51,818 bases of DNA, taken from positions 1 to 51,818 of IMG/VR virus record IMGVR_UViG_3300011116_000764. One strand, 5' to 3'. Of the stretch, positions 33,723 to 40,488 are shown piece after piece (positions within the stretch are counted from its first letter, which is position 1; every line of letters starts with the position of its first letter). The notes under the pieces were generated by a model. That model made no database searches. It saw only the letters and a program-made list of their open reading frames with translations, and was not told where the DNA came from. The position numbers and the translations under genes were made by a program. Origin of the DNA: a virus.

Positions 33723-34750
33723 TAGAAGGGCTCCGTTGCGGTGGTGGTGATGGTGTCAGCCATGAGATTGGGGAACTTGCCAGCGAGCAGGGTTGCCATG
33801 GCTGCACGCTTGGAGTGGTCCTCGATCTTGGACAGGATGGTGTAACGCAGGGACTGCTCGCCGTACTTGGCGATGTCCGATGCGGCAGCGAGGAGTTCAC
33901 GCGTGGAGATGGGCTCGTGGGTTGAGGCCTTGCCGCGCGTGTTGTGTGCGATTGTGGCGAGTGCAGTGCACGAGTCAAGCTTGAGACCAGTGCGACGAGA
34001 GAGGAGTGCTGCCTCCTTGGGGGTGGGCAGGTAGGTGACCTCGACGACACGAGAGAAGCGATCGCGCAGTGCGAGGTCAACGGGCGAGGCACCGAGATAC
34101 TTGGCGCCCATGTTGGTGGTGGCGACGAACGTGGTGTTGGGTCCGACGCGTACGGCAGCGCCGCGCTCCTCGATCCATGAGGCACGACGATGGTCGAGCA
34201 GAGGCATGAGACCGTTGAGCACGGATGCTGGGGCACGATTGAGTTCGTCGAGCACGATGACGCAGTTGCCGGAGGTGACAGCGCGCACGAACTCGGTGTC
34301 CTGCCAACGGATGCTGCCGTTGTGCACAGTGCGGAAGCCGAACCAATCGCGTGGCTCACGGATCACGGAGCAGTCCATGATCAGGAGGCGCTTGTTGGTT
34401 TCCTGTGCAAGCCACTGACCGATGGAGGTCTTGCCGCAACCGGCGGGACCGATGAGGCGGAGGTTCTCGACGGCGGTGGAGGTGCCGATGGACAGGAGGA
34501 ACGACTTGAGATTGTCATCGAGTTCCAGGTCGATGCGCTCCGTTGGAGTGGCGGGCGTGGTGCCGGGGACGGAGATGCCGTTGGGGGCAGTGGCGAAGAG
34601 TCCGTCGTCGAAGGCAGGCTTGTGGGTCTCGGGCTCGATAGTGGGGGGCATGGTGTCCTTTCGTGTGGTGACCGGAGCTGCGGGTGAGGCAGCCTTGACG
34701 GCGTTGATGCGGGCGAGGATTGCGGCGCGTGCGGTGGGCGAGATGTTCAC
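33722..34750 (-). CDS. MoxR-type AAA+ ATPase
   Basis: A 342-residue protein starting at GTG 34750 behind AAGGAGACC, overlapping the previous stop (GTGA). Walker A GPAGCGKTS is at residues 101-109, Walker B VIVLDE at 164-169, sensor 1 TTN at 211-213, and arginine finger candidates in LRDRFSR at 228-234. The layout is that of MoxR, CobS or GvpN-like ATPases that remodel partners via VWA proteins. The N-terminal 80 residues are Pro/Thr-rich and probably disordered. Confidence 0.85.
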   Translation of the reverse strand: MNISPTARAAILARINAVKAASPAAPVTTRKDTMPPTIEPETHKPAFDDGLFATAPNGISVPGTTPATPTERIDLELDDNLKSFLLSIGTSTAVENLRLIGPAGCGKTSIGQWLAQETNKRLLIMDCSVIREPRDWFGFRTVHNGSIRWQDTEFVRAVTSGNCVIVLDELNRAPASVLNGLMPLLDHRRASWIEERGAAVRVGPNTTFVATTNMGAKYLGASPVDLALRDRFSRVVEVTYLPTPKEAALLSRRTGLKLDSCTALATIAHNTRGKASTHEPISTRELLAAASDIAKYGEQSLRYTILSKIEDHSKRAAMATLLAGKFPNLMADTITTTATEPF

Positions 34751-34947
34751 TTGGTGGTCTCCTTGTTGACGAGGTGGTTCTTCATGATGTCGAGGACTTC
34801 GGTCATCAGTGTGCGGACGAGTTCGTACTTCTTGTCAACGGCCATGATCATGTCGCTCTGGTTCTCAAAGAGCTTGGCGGTCGTGTCGATGATGGCGTTG
34901 TGCTTCTTCTCGAGTTCGAGAATGCGGTTCATGATGGGGTCAGACAT
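34747..34947 (-). CDS. Small coiled-coil protein (66 aa)
   Basis: A 66-residue helical protein (ILELEKKHNAIIDTTAKLF, YELVRTLMTEVLDIM), with AAAGGA before ATG 34947. It overlaps the ATPase start by 4 bases. Possibly a partner or regulator of the ATPase pair, by position only. Confidence 0.6.
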   Translation of the reverse strand: MSDPIMNRILELEKKHNAIIDTTAKLFENQSDMIMAVDKKYELVRTLMTEVLDIMKNHLVNKETTK

Positions 34948-34958
34948 GGGGGTTCCTT

Positions 34959-35261
34959 TCAGCGGAAGTTGAGTGGGAGTTTTGACATTTTGATGACAGG
35001 CAACTTCAGGGCCTGACTCATGAGCTTGAGTTCGGACTTGAGCTGGCGGAGTGCCTCGGTCTTGGCTGCCTTCGTGTGCCAGTGTGGACCATGTGCAAAG
35101 GCTGTGCCCATGGGTCCGCGGTTAACGAAGGAGTAGTTGACGATCTTCTTGTTGTCGTAGTACACCTCGCAGAGTGTGAAGCATTCGCCACCGGGTCCCA
35201 TGTCAACGACGCGGTAGTTCCAGTGTGTCCAGCCCGATGAGTTGTTGGGTTTCTTCTTCAT
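34959..35261 (-). CDS. Hypothetical protein (100 aa)
   Basis: Begins with MKKKPNN after AAAGGA and has beta-strand-like segments (WNYRVVDMG, ECFTLCEVYY, VNYSFVNRG), then a helix (KTEALRQLKSELKLMSQAL). No family recognised. High-G/C codons. Confidence 0.6.
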   Translation of the reverse strand: MKKKPNNSSGWTHWNYRVVDMGPGGECFTLCEVYYDNKKIVNYSFVNRGPMGTAFAHGPHWHTKAAKTEALRQLKSELKLMSQALKLPVIKMSKLPLNFR

Positions 35262-35271
35262 GTGGTTCCTT

Positions 35272-35832
35272 TCAGAAGGGGTACTTGGGGTCAGAGGGCA
35301 GATCGTTGTAGTCGTCCGGGTAGGGCGAGTCCTTGTAGTGAGGGTCCCAGGTGGGAGGCTTGGGCTTGAGGTGGGCGTTGGGCTTGGGGTTGAAGCCCAT
35401 GGCCTTGAGGACCTCGGGCATGTGCTTGCCGTTGATGGAGACGGCGTCCTCTTCGGTGTCCTTGGGCAGGCAGACGACGAGTCCGACGCGATCGGGCTGG
35501 CCGGGCAGGGAGATGGGGCCGAGGTCGTCCTGCTCCTTGAGGACGGTGGTGCCGCGCAGGGAGGCGGACATCATGAGCTTCATGCACAGCAGGTCGAAGA
35601 AATCAACCCAGAAGCGGTCGGGTGTGGAGTGATCAGGTGACATTTGCGTGATGATCTCATGCTGGGCACCGGACTTGGAACCGAAGGGCGTGGTGGCGAA
35701 GCAGTCGTAGTCACGGGCTTCGACGCGGTCAGCGATGACGGCGTTGCCACGAGTGCGTGTGCGGGAGACGGAGATGATTGTGCCGTCCCCCGCTGCGGTG
35801 CTGATGGTGATGGAATGGATCAGGGGGTTCAA
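35272..35832 (-). CDS. Hypothetical protein (186 aa), TTG start
   Basis: The TTG at 35832 is chosen because it overlaps the preceding stop as TTGA, with GGAGATC upstream; no ATG in this frame is placed as well. The protein has beta-rich segments (SITISTAAGDGTIISVSRT, DRVGLVVCLP) and a Pro/Lys/Tyr-rich C-terminus. No recognised family. The use of TTG with overlap is unusual and worth confirming. Confidence 0.55.
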   Translation of the reverse strand: MNPLIHSITISTAAGDGTIISVSRTRTRGNAVIADRVEARDYDCFATTPFGSKSGAQHEIITQMSPDHSTPDRFWVDFFDLLCMKLMMSASLRGTTVLKEQDDLGPISLPGQPDRVGLVVCLPKDTEEDAVSINGKHMPEVLKAMGFNPKPNAHLKPKPPTWDPHYKDSPYPDDYNDLPSDPKYPF

Positions 35833-36374
35833 TGGATGATCTCCGAAGGATGGCGAGAAGCAGGACCGACCCACGACGAGTCGGGCAACTGCGGGTGAGA
35901 GTCACAACGTCGGTAGCGGCGATAGGAACCAGAGCGGCGACGGAAGTCAGGGTCACCGGAGGTTGGGAGGAACGGGTTGGCGTTACGGTCACGGATGCGT
36001 GGGGGGAGATTGGCCGCGTCGATATCGGCTGCGTTGAAGGAGCCGAAGAAGGCGGCCATGGAGCGGGCTAGGGTGTCGTCCTGCTGGAGGAAGGCCAGAG
36101 CCGCGCGGTGACCAAGACGCTGGATGAGGAGCGTGTTGGCGGAGCGACGGGTGGCGTGGTTGGCTGAGCGGAGGCGCTCGGCGTGGGTCGAGTCGCAGGT
36201 ACGGAGCGAGAAGTTGGGCGTGTCACAGCCGTGTGGATCGACGGCGGGGACCGCGTTGTTGGGATCGACGAGTTCCATACGACCGGACTCGATGCGAATG
36301 GGGATGTTGCCGAGAGAGAGGGTGTTACCGACAACGTCGGACTGGCGGATGTCGTTGATTCGATAGAAGGACAT
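35829..36374 (-). CDS. Hypothetical Arg-rich protein
   Basis: A 181-residue protein with AAGGAG before ATG 36374. The N-terminal 40 residues are beta-like (GNTLSLGNIPIRIESG). The middle is helical with many Arg and Ala residues (SANTLLIQRLGHRAALAFLQQ), and the end is basic (RRRSGSYRRYRRC), suggesting nucleic acid binding. No family recognised. Confidence 0.55.
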   Translation of the reverse strand: MSFYRINDIRQSDVVGNTLSLGNIPIRIESGRMELVDPNNAVPAVDPHGCDTPNFSLRTCDSTHAERLRSANHATRRSANTLLIQRLGHRAALAFLQQDDTLARSMAAFFGSFNAADIDAANLPPRIRDRNANPFLPTSGDPDFRRRSGSYRRYRRCDSHPQLPDSSWVGPASRHPSEIIH

Positions 36375-36396
36375 GGCGAGTTCTCCTTGTGTGGGT

Positions 36397-36428
36397 AATG
36401 GGGGTGGGCACAGGTACCCACCCCCATT
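36397..36428 (-). terminator. Perfect 12-bp intercistronic hairpin
   Basis: Arms AATGGGGGTGGG and CCCACCCCCATT with an 8-base loop lie 5 bases after the stop of the 174-residue gene and 22 bases before the next start. No T-run follows in the leftward direction. This may be a partial terminator or a 3'-end stabiliser. It shares GGGGGTGGG with the hairpin at 22446-22476. Confidence 0.6.
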
Positions 36429-36433
36429 GCGAG

Positions 36434-36958
36434 TCAGATGATCTGACGGTCCTCTTCGGCCGAGGACTGCTGGTCGGCATTGCTGAACTTGGAAGGCTGA
36501 GCAGCCGAGTCAGTGTCCGAGTCGTGACGCTGAGCACGGGCGACCTGCTGGATCATGTCCATGTCAGCAGGCTTGAGCGACTTGACGGCGTTGCGAGGCG
36601 CATAGCCAGTGGACTCCTCGATGGTGACGTCGACCATGAAGCAGATGCCCTCGTTGGCTGCCTTGTTGAGTTCAGCAGCGAACGAACGAGCGGTCAGGTC
36701 GAAGTCAGCGGGCAGCGAGAGGGCCAAAGCCTTGATGTACTGCTCGTAGCGGAAGAACACCTTGGGGTTCTTGTCGATGTCGGGCAGCAGATCCCACAGG
36801 CGTGCGGTGCGGCCGGAGTCGAGGATCAGGTCGAGCGTGACGTTGATGTTGGTAGCCGACGGATCCTTCTTGCCGGGCTGGCAAGTGGCCAGGGTCAGCA
36901 TAGCGGGGTACGTGCCGGGAACGATGAGCAAAGTCTTCTGAGCGTCAACGAGTTTCAT
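36434..36958 (-). CDS. Single-strand DNA-binding-type protein (DUF669-like), second candidate
   Basis: A 174-residue protein with AGGAA before ATG 36958. Beta segments (PGTYPAMLTLATC, NINVTLDLILDSGRTARLW) precede a helical part (FFRYEQYIKALALSLP), then a strand-rich segment with GYAPRNAVKSL. The order is that of DUF669-type single-strand-binding proteins. The acidic C-terminus (SAEEDRQII) recalls the tail of bacterial SSB proteins. It is distinct in sequence from the protein at 21815-22339 but similar in layout. Confidence 0.55.
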   Translation of the reverse strand: MKLVDAQKTLLIVPGTYPAMLTLATCQPGKKDPSATNINVTLDLILDSGRTARLWDLLPDIDKNPKVFFRYEQYIKALALSLPADFDLTARSFAAELNKAANEGICFMVDVTIEESTGYAPRNAVKSLKPADMDMIQQVARAQRHDSDTDSAAQPSKFSNADQQSSAEEDRQII

Positions 36959-37062
36959 GGCGAGTGATTCCTATGTAGGAGTTTGGAAGTGAAAGGCAGC
37001 CAACATGGATGCCTGAAATGCACTGCACACCGTCAAGTGAGCAATGCAAACAATTCAATACG

Positions 37063-37097
37063 CCCCGCCGGGCGGGCCGTCCGGCTGCCCGGCGGGG
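37063..37097 (-). terminator. Strong G/C hairpin in 152-bp gap
   Basis: Arms CCCCGCCGGGC and GCCCGGCGGGG (11 bp) with a 13-base loop start 14 bases after the stop of the 62-residue gene. On the minus strand the hairpin is followed by an A/T-rich stretch (CGTATTGAATTG) with broken T-runs, so it may terminate. The rest of the gap (36959-37062) shows nothing further except a ribosome binding site for the next gene. Confidence 0.6.
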
Positions 37098-37110
37098 TGT
37101 GCACAAGGAG

Positions 37111-37299
37111 TTAAACGTGGGAGTAGGCCTTGTCAACAGCATCTTGTACGTTCTCAAGTTGTCGACGGATTGGACGCAGGGCTTGGACTTCTATCTGCTT
37201 GTTCCGTGTAAGGTCGTAGAGGTCATTGCGCACCCTGCGAATGGTGACCAACGCAATGAAGAGTTCATTGCGCATCTCGTCAATCGTTTCGGTCTTCAT
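37111..37299 (-). CDS. Small coiled-coil protein (62 aa)
   Basis: A 62-residue charged helix (DEMRNELFIALVTIRRVRN, IRRQLENVQDAVDKAY), with AAAGGAG before ATG 37299. It overlaps the preceding gene by 4 bases. Similar in length and style to the next gene upstream; both may be small early-type proteins. Confidence 0.6.
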   Translation of the reverse strand: MKTETIDEMRNELFIALVTIRRVRNDLYDLTRNKQIEVQALRPIRRQLENVQDAVDKAYSHV

Positions 37300-37502
37300 C
37301 CTTGTGTCTCCTTTTGCAAACGAGTACGGAGTTCATTGAGTTCGGACTCAAGACGGAGGATGTAGTTGAGGGCCTCCTCCATGTAGTAGCGATGGGTTTG
37401 CTGGAGTGAGCTGAAATACTGACACTTGGTCGCGTACTCCAGGTTCTTCTTGAGTCGATCCTCTGGTGTGAGGGTTGCGTGGGCAAGCAACTTGTACTTC
37501 AT
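37296..37502 (-). CDS. Small coiled-coil protein (68 aa)
   Basis: A 68-residue helical, charged protein (LTPEDRLKKNLEYATKC, ALNYILRLESELNELRTRL), behind GGAGG. Overlaps both neighbours by 4 bases. Function unknown. Confidence 0.6.
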   Translation of the reverse strand: MKYKLLAHATLTPEDRLKKNLEYATKCQYFSSLQQTHRYYMEEALNYILRLESELNELRTRLQKETQG

Positions 37503-37744
37503 TGGTTGTCCTCCGACTTCTTGTCCTTGGACATCTCGTGCTTGACGCAGAGTGAGTAAAGTTCCTCATCAGTGATCTTGTTGAGGGCCTCCTTCATCTC
37601 ACGCTCTAGGTCGCCCAAGTCGCCATGAAGACGAACGCCCATCTCGCTACGAGCGGAGGGCTTGGCAATGGAGATCACGGTGAAGGCCACCAGCCCAAAG
37701 GCAGATGCGGCGGCCACGAGGAAGAACACTTCAGTCAGAGTCAT
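37499..37744 (-). CDS. Small membrane protein (81 aa)
   Basis: An N-terminal transmembrane segment at residues 5-27 (FFLVAAASAFGLVAFTVISI) is followed by a charged coiled-coil tail (LGDLEREMKEALNKITDEEL). AAAGGA precedes ATG 37744. Possible early host-takeover or superinfection protein; no family recognised. Confidence 0.6.
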   Translation of the reverse strand: MTLTEVFFLVAAASAFGLVAFTVISIAKPSARSEMGVRLHGDLGDLEREMKEALNKITDEELYSLCVKHEMSKDKKSEDNQ

Positions 37745-37774
37745 TGCGGTCCTTTCGTTAGAGTTGTGGGCGGA

Positions 37775-37801
37775 CCCCCGCCCCTCCGTGTGGGGCGGGG
37801 G
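37775..37801 (-). terminator. Perfect 10-bp G/C hairpin
   Basis: Arms CCCCCGCCCC and GGGGCGGGGG with a 7-base loop lie 12 bases after the stop of the 111-residue gene. No T-run follows on the minus strand. It is one of five similar G/C-rich hairpins placed just after stop codons in the leftward block. Confidence 0.55.
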
Positions 37802-37813
37802 GCTGCCTGAAGA

Positions 37814-38149
37814 TCAGCCATTGCCGGTGCCATCGCAGCGGCATGGAGTGCAATTGCCACAAGCATTGCACTCCGGAGTGGGGAAGAAGGGCTCACGGTC
37901 GCCCGGTTCGTAGACGTCCTCGTTCTCGTTCTCGAACTCCATTTGGATGGCATCCTTGACCGCGGAGACGATCTCCTGCTTGTCTTGATCGGAGATGCAA
38001 TCAAGGAGGTCAACACAGAACTCATCTACGACCTGTACGATCGTGATGGGGTTCACTTGGCCTGCTGCCCGACAGTTGTCCTTGCCCGGCAGGTCGAAGG
38101 TTGCATCCCAGTACTTGTTGTTGATCATGCTGACGACAAGATGTTTCAT
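37814..38149 (-). CDS. Hypothetical protein with Cys-rich C-terminus
   Basis: A 111-residue protein behind GGAGACC. A helical N-terminal half (IVQVVDEFCVDLLDCISD, QEIVSAVKDAIQMEF) is followed by an acidic segment. It ends CNACGNCTPCRC, a cluster of five closely spaced cysteines that may bind metal. No family recognised. Confidence 0.6.
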   Translation of the reverse strand: MKHLVVSMINNKYWDATFDLPGKDNCRAAGQVNPITIVQVVDEFCVDLLDCISDQDKQEIVSAVKDAIQMEFENENEDVYEPGDREPFFPTPECNACGNCTPCRCDGTGNG

Positions 38150-38211
38150 GGTCGGTCTCCAGTGCTAGTGGTGTGTAGAACAGTGGAACTGAACGCCAGT
38201 TCCAAGGGGGA

Positions 38212-38234
38212 GGACCCCCTCCGTTGGGGGGTCC
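38212..38234 (-). terminator. G/C hairpin upstream of the 111-residue gene
   Basis: Arms GGACCCCC and GGGGGTCC (8 bp) with a 7-base loop. A competing pairing of the upstream GGGGGAGG with CCCCCTCC is possible, so the fold may switch. It lies in the 183-bp gap between the 111- and 107-residue genes, together with the terminator at 38293-38326. Confidence 0.5.
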
Positions 38235-38292
38235 GACCCCGACCCAGTATTTGGTAGTGATGGTGGGAGGAGTATTTGATTGGGCCCGCGCG

Positions 38293-38326
38293 AAATAAAG
38301 AAAGGCCCGACATCGCTGCCGGGCCT
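38293..38326 (-). terminator. Factor-independent terminator after the 107-residue gene
   Basis: Read on the minus strand, arms AGGCCCG and CGGGCCT (7 bp) are followed by TTTCTTTATTT. The hairpin begins 6 bases after the stop at 38333. This is the only leftward hairpin with a good T-tract, so it is the most convincing terminator of that block and separates the origin-side gene from those below it. Confidence 0.75.
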
Positions 38327-38332
38327 CTCTGC

Positions 38333-38656
38333 TCACACGACCGACGAATCCTCGTCGATTTCCGAAACTGCCGCAACCTTGCTGTCCACGCGAGACGCCG
38401 AAGGCATCTTGGTGACTTCAACGGTGGCATCGTACATCTGGAAGCCGGACGCAGAACGAACGATTTCCTTGAGGGACTGGCCAGCGCACTGGAGCCCCAA
38501 CGCGGATCGACCGTCGATCTGATACGACTTCGCAGTCACTGGAAGCCACAGATTGCCAGCCACACACACCTCGACAGAGACCTTCAGATAGGTCTCAGTC
38601 TCGACGATGAACACGCGGGCGGGCATAACGGAAACACCGGACTTGCGCTCAGACAT
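38333..38656 (-). CDS. Hypothetical protein (107 aa)
   Basis: ATG 38656 behind the strong GGAGGTTTG. The frame is open further upstream but has no better start. The 107-residue protein has several beta segments (PARVFIVETETYLKVSVEV, LWLPVTAKSYQIDG) and an acidic end (EIDEDSSVV). It is the first gene below the origin-like region and has its own terminator, so it may be expressed separately. No family recognised. Confidence 0.6.
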   Translation of the reverse strand: MSERKSGVSVMPARVFIVETETYLKVSVEVCVAGNLWLPVTAKSYQIDGRSALGLQCAGQSLKEIVRSASGFQMYDATVEVTKMPSASRVDSKVAAVSEIDEDSSVV

Positions 38657-39051
38657 GTGCAAACCTCCAATAAGGAGACCAAGCCACTGCAACACCACGC
38701 GGTGCTGTCCGGGCCTGCGCAGCCAAGGCCCGGCACACCGCCAACAACGACTCAGCAAGGGCCCATAACTGCTTGCACCGGATCGGTACGAGCCACACCC
38801 CCCCTTGGCCCCCGGGAAGGACGGCTTTATTGGAAGGAAAGAGGGAACCCGTCCCAAAATTTCCCCCCACATTCCATGGACCCGACCACACCGACCACAC
38901 CGACCATGTCTCCAGAAAACCGTACACCCTATAGCCCAATCGCTTACTAGTTTTCCTATTTACCTGGTCTCCCTGGTCAGAATGATATAAGTAAGGGAAA
39001 TAGCAGGACTTAACCCGACCACCTGTGTGGTCATAACCTGGTCGGACGTGG
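38657..39051. other. Long non-coding region beside the primase-helicase
   Basis: The longest gap without a gene (395 bp). The left part (38657-38880) is C-rich with a CGGGCC..GGCCCGG-type pairing near 38709-38733. The right part (38884-39051) holds the GACCA repeats and is more A/T-rich around 38930-39005 (TATAG, TTTTCC, GATATAAG). Position beside the primase-helicase and the repeats point to a replication origin or a control region for the leftward block. No gene or RNA was recognised. Confidence 0.6.
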
Positions 39052-39068
39052 TCACCCCTCCCTGACCA
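38884..39068. repeat. GACCA/TGGTC repeat region, possible iterons
   Basis: Ten copies of GACCA or its complement TGGTC occur in 185 bases: tandem 9-mers at 38884-38892, 38893-38901 and 38902-38910 (GACCACACC, GACCACACC, GACCATGTC), then 38965, 38974, 39017, 39028, 39039, 39049 and 39064. GACCAC and GTGGTC at 39017-39032 form a perfect inverted repeat with a 4-base spacer. The last two copies reach into the end of the primase-helicase gene. Pattern suggests initiator or repressor binding. Confidence 0.6.
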
Positions 39069-40449
39069 CAACCCCCCTGACCCCTCTAATCCGCTCATCG
39101 CCCAATCGAGCCCTAACAAGCTTCCATGTACTCTCCTCTACCATCCTATGAACGAGCTGAGCCTGCGACACATCCTCCCGATACCCCACTCGAGCCTTCC
39201 ATTGCTTCCAGATCCCCCACAAATTGGTCGTACTGACGAATCCCCCTTCGCTTTCCACGAAATGGGACTCAAGGAAGTCCTGCACGGGGTTGTTCAGGGA
39301 CTGGAAACGCCCCACAACCTCGTCTGCCGCCGTTGGTACCGGCCACAACTTGCCCGAATTGGTCTCCTCAAGCAGCTCCTTAGCCCCCTGCAGCGCCCAC
39401 GCCGCAATGCCCGCGGTCTCCTGCGCCAACTTTGACGCCAACTGCAGGTCCTCTCGGCCCAAAAAGCTATTGGTAAACGGCAAAACCAGCATCTTGCTGG
39501 CCAAACCCTGCCCCTTATTGGGCAACTTGGGGATCTCGTTGCTCTGCACCACCAAGAAACCCGGTATCACCACATCCCTAATCGGCTCCATGTACTTCCG
39601 ATCAATGCTCACGGGGTCTCCACCCACAATGTTCTTCAACGTACTGGCCGCCAACTCACCCTCCCTGCTATTCAGCGCCCCAAACTCACTGACACTCAGC
39701 ACTCTGGCGGCCTCCGAACCCCACAATCCGAACTGACTGGCCAGTTGCGCCATGCTCAGCCCCCTAAAACCATCGCCCACAAGGTTCTTCACCACCCGCA
39801 TGATGGTTCCCTTGCCGCCACGGACCCGTCCCTGCATCAGAAGCCACCGCTGCCACCTCCGTCCCGGCATCAACATGGCCCCCATGGCCCTCTGCAGCAG
39901 ACTCTTCCACTTCTCATCACCCCCACTCCACTGTTCCAAGCACTCCATCCACGTAGGACACGCAGCCGCCGGATCCCACGCACACCCTACGACCACCGGC
40001 TCAAAGAACAGCTCGTCCCTAACCACCGTCTTGCCCGTCAGCACATCCACAACCACATCCTCAAAAGCCACGCACCGCTCAAGCTCCGGCGTATCCACCA
40101 CATTGCCTAGCCACGCGGGTGCATAGCTCTGCTTCAACCGGATCAGCGCCCTCAACGCTTGCTGCACGTTCATCACGGTCTGACTTGTGGGCCCCAAGCG
40201 CCTCGTGTTCACGCCCGTCGGCGTCGGCGTCTGGATATGCGCATCTTCCATCGCCAACCACAGCGCCTCTTCCAACCACCTCTCATCCCTGCGCACCCAC
40301 TTGCCCGCGTACCACTCCCACGGCTCGCCTCGCCACTCCCAAATACCCATCCGTCCCTGCGGCGTAGTCCACCTCGCCCTCAAGATAGCCCTAGCAATTG
40401 CCATGGGCTCTGCACTGTTCAGCGGGTTCCGTTGCGTCAAGACTTTCAT
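39052..40449 (-). CDS. D5-type primase-helicase
   Basis: A 465-residue protein at the head of the leftward block, with AGGAGG before ATG 40449. GRVRGGKGT at residues 207-215 is the Walker A loop. The following SMAQLASQFG, RVLSVSEFG and PGFLVVQSNEIPKL segments match the core of poxvirus D5/P4-type superfamily 3 helicases. The N-terminal 150 residues may hold a primase-associated or DNA-binding part but show no clear catalytic motif. It lies directly beside the GACCA repeats, supporting an initiator or replicative helicase role. Confidence 0.85.
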   Translation of the reverse strand: MKVLTQRNPLNSAEPMAIARAILRARWTTPQGRMGIWEWRGEPWEWYAGKWVRRDERWLEEALWLAMEDAHIQTPTPTGVNTRRLGPTSQTVMNVQQALRALIRLKQSYAPAWLGNVVDTPELERCVAFEDVVVDVLTGKTVVRDELFFEPVVVGCAWDPAAACPTWMECLEQWSGGDEKWKSLLQRAMGAMLMPGRRWQRWLLMQGRVRGGKGTIMRVVKNLVGDGFRGLSMAQLASQFGLWGSEAARVLSVSEFGALNSREGELAASTLKNIVGGDPVSIDRKYMEPIRDVVIPGFLVVQSNEIPKLPNKGQGLASKMLVLPFTNSFLGREDLQLASKLAQETAGIAAWALQGAKELLEETNSGKLWPVPTAADEVVGRFQSLNNPVQDFLESHFVESEGGFVSTTNLWGIWKQWKARVGYREDVSQAQLVHRMVEESTWKLVRARLGDERIRGVRGVVVREG

Positions 40450-40488
40450 CGCGTATCCTCCTGTTGTTCAGCCCCCTAAGGAGCCCAA
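40450..40488. promoter_or_regulatory. 39-bp divergent junction between the two blocks
   Basis: Only 39 bp separate the start of the leftward primase-helicase and that of the rightward 493-residue protein. The space holds both ribosome binding sites (CCTCC for the leftward gene, AAGGAG for the rightward). A weak rightward promoter is possible in the primase gene: TTGCGT at 40432-40437 and TATCCT at 40454-40459, with 16-base spacing. No leftward promoter was seen. Confidence 0.45.

Noticed and set aside
38884-38910. Tandem 9-mers as a CRISPR-like array
   Set aside because: Units are only 9 bp with no spacers; fits iterons better.
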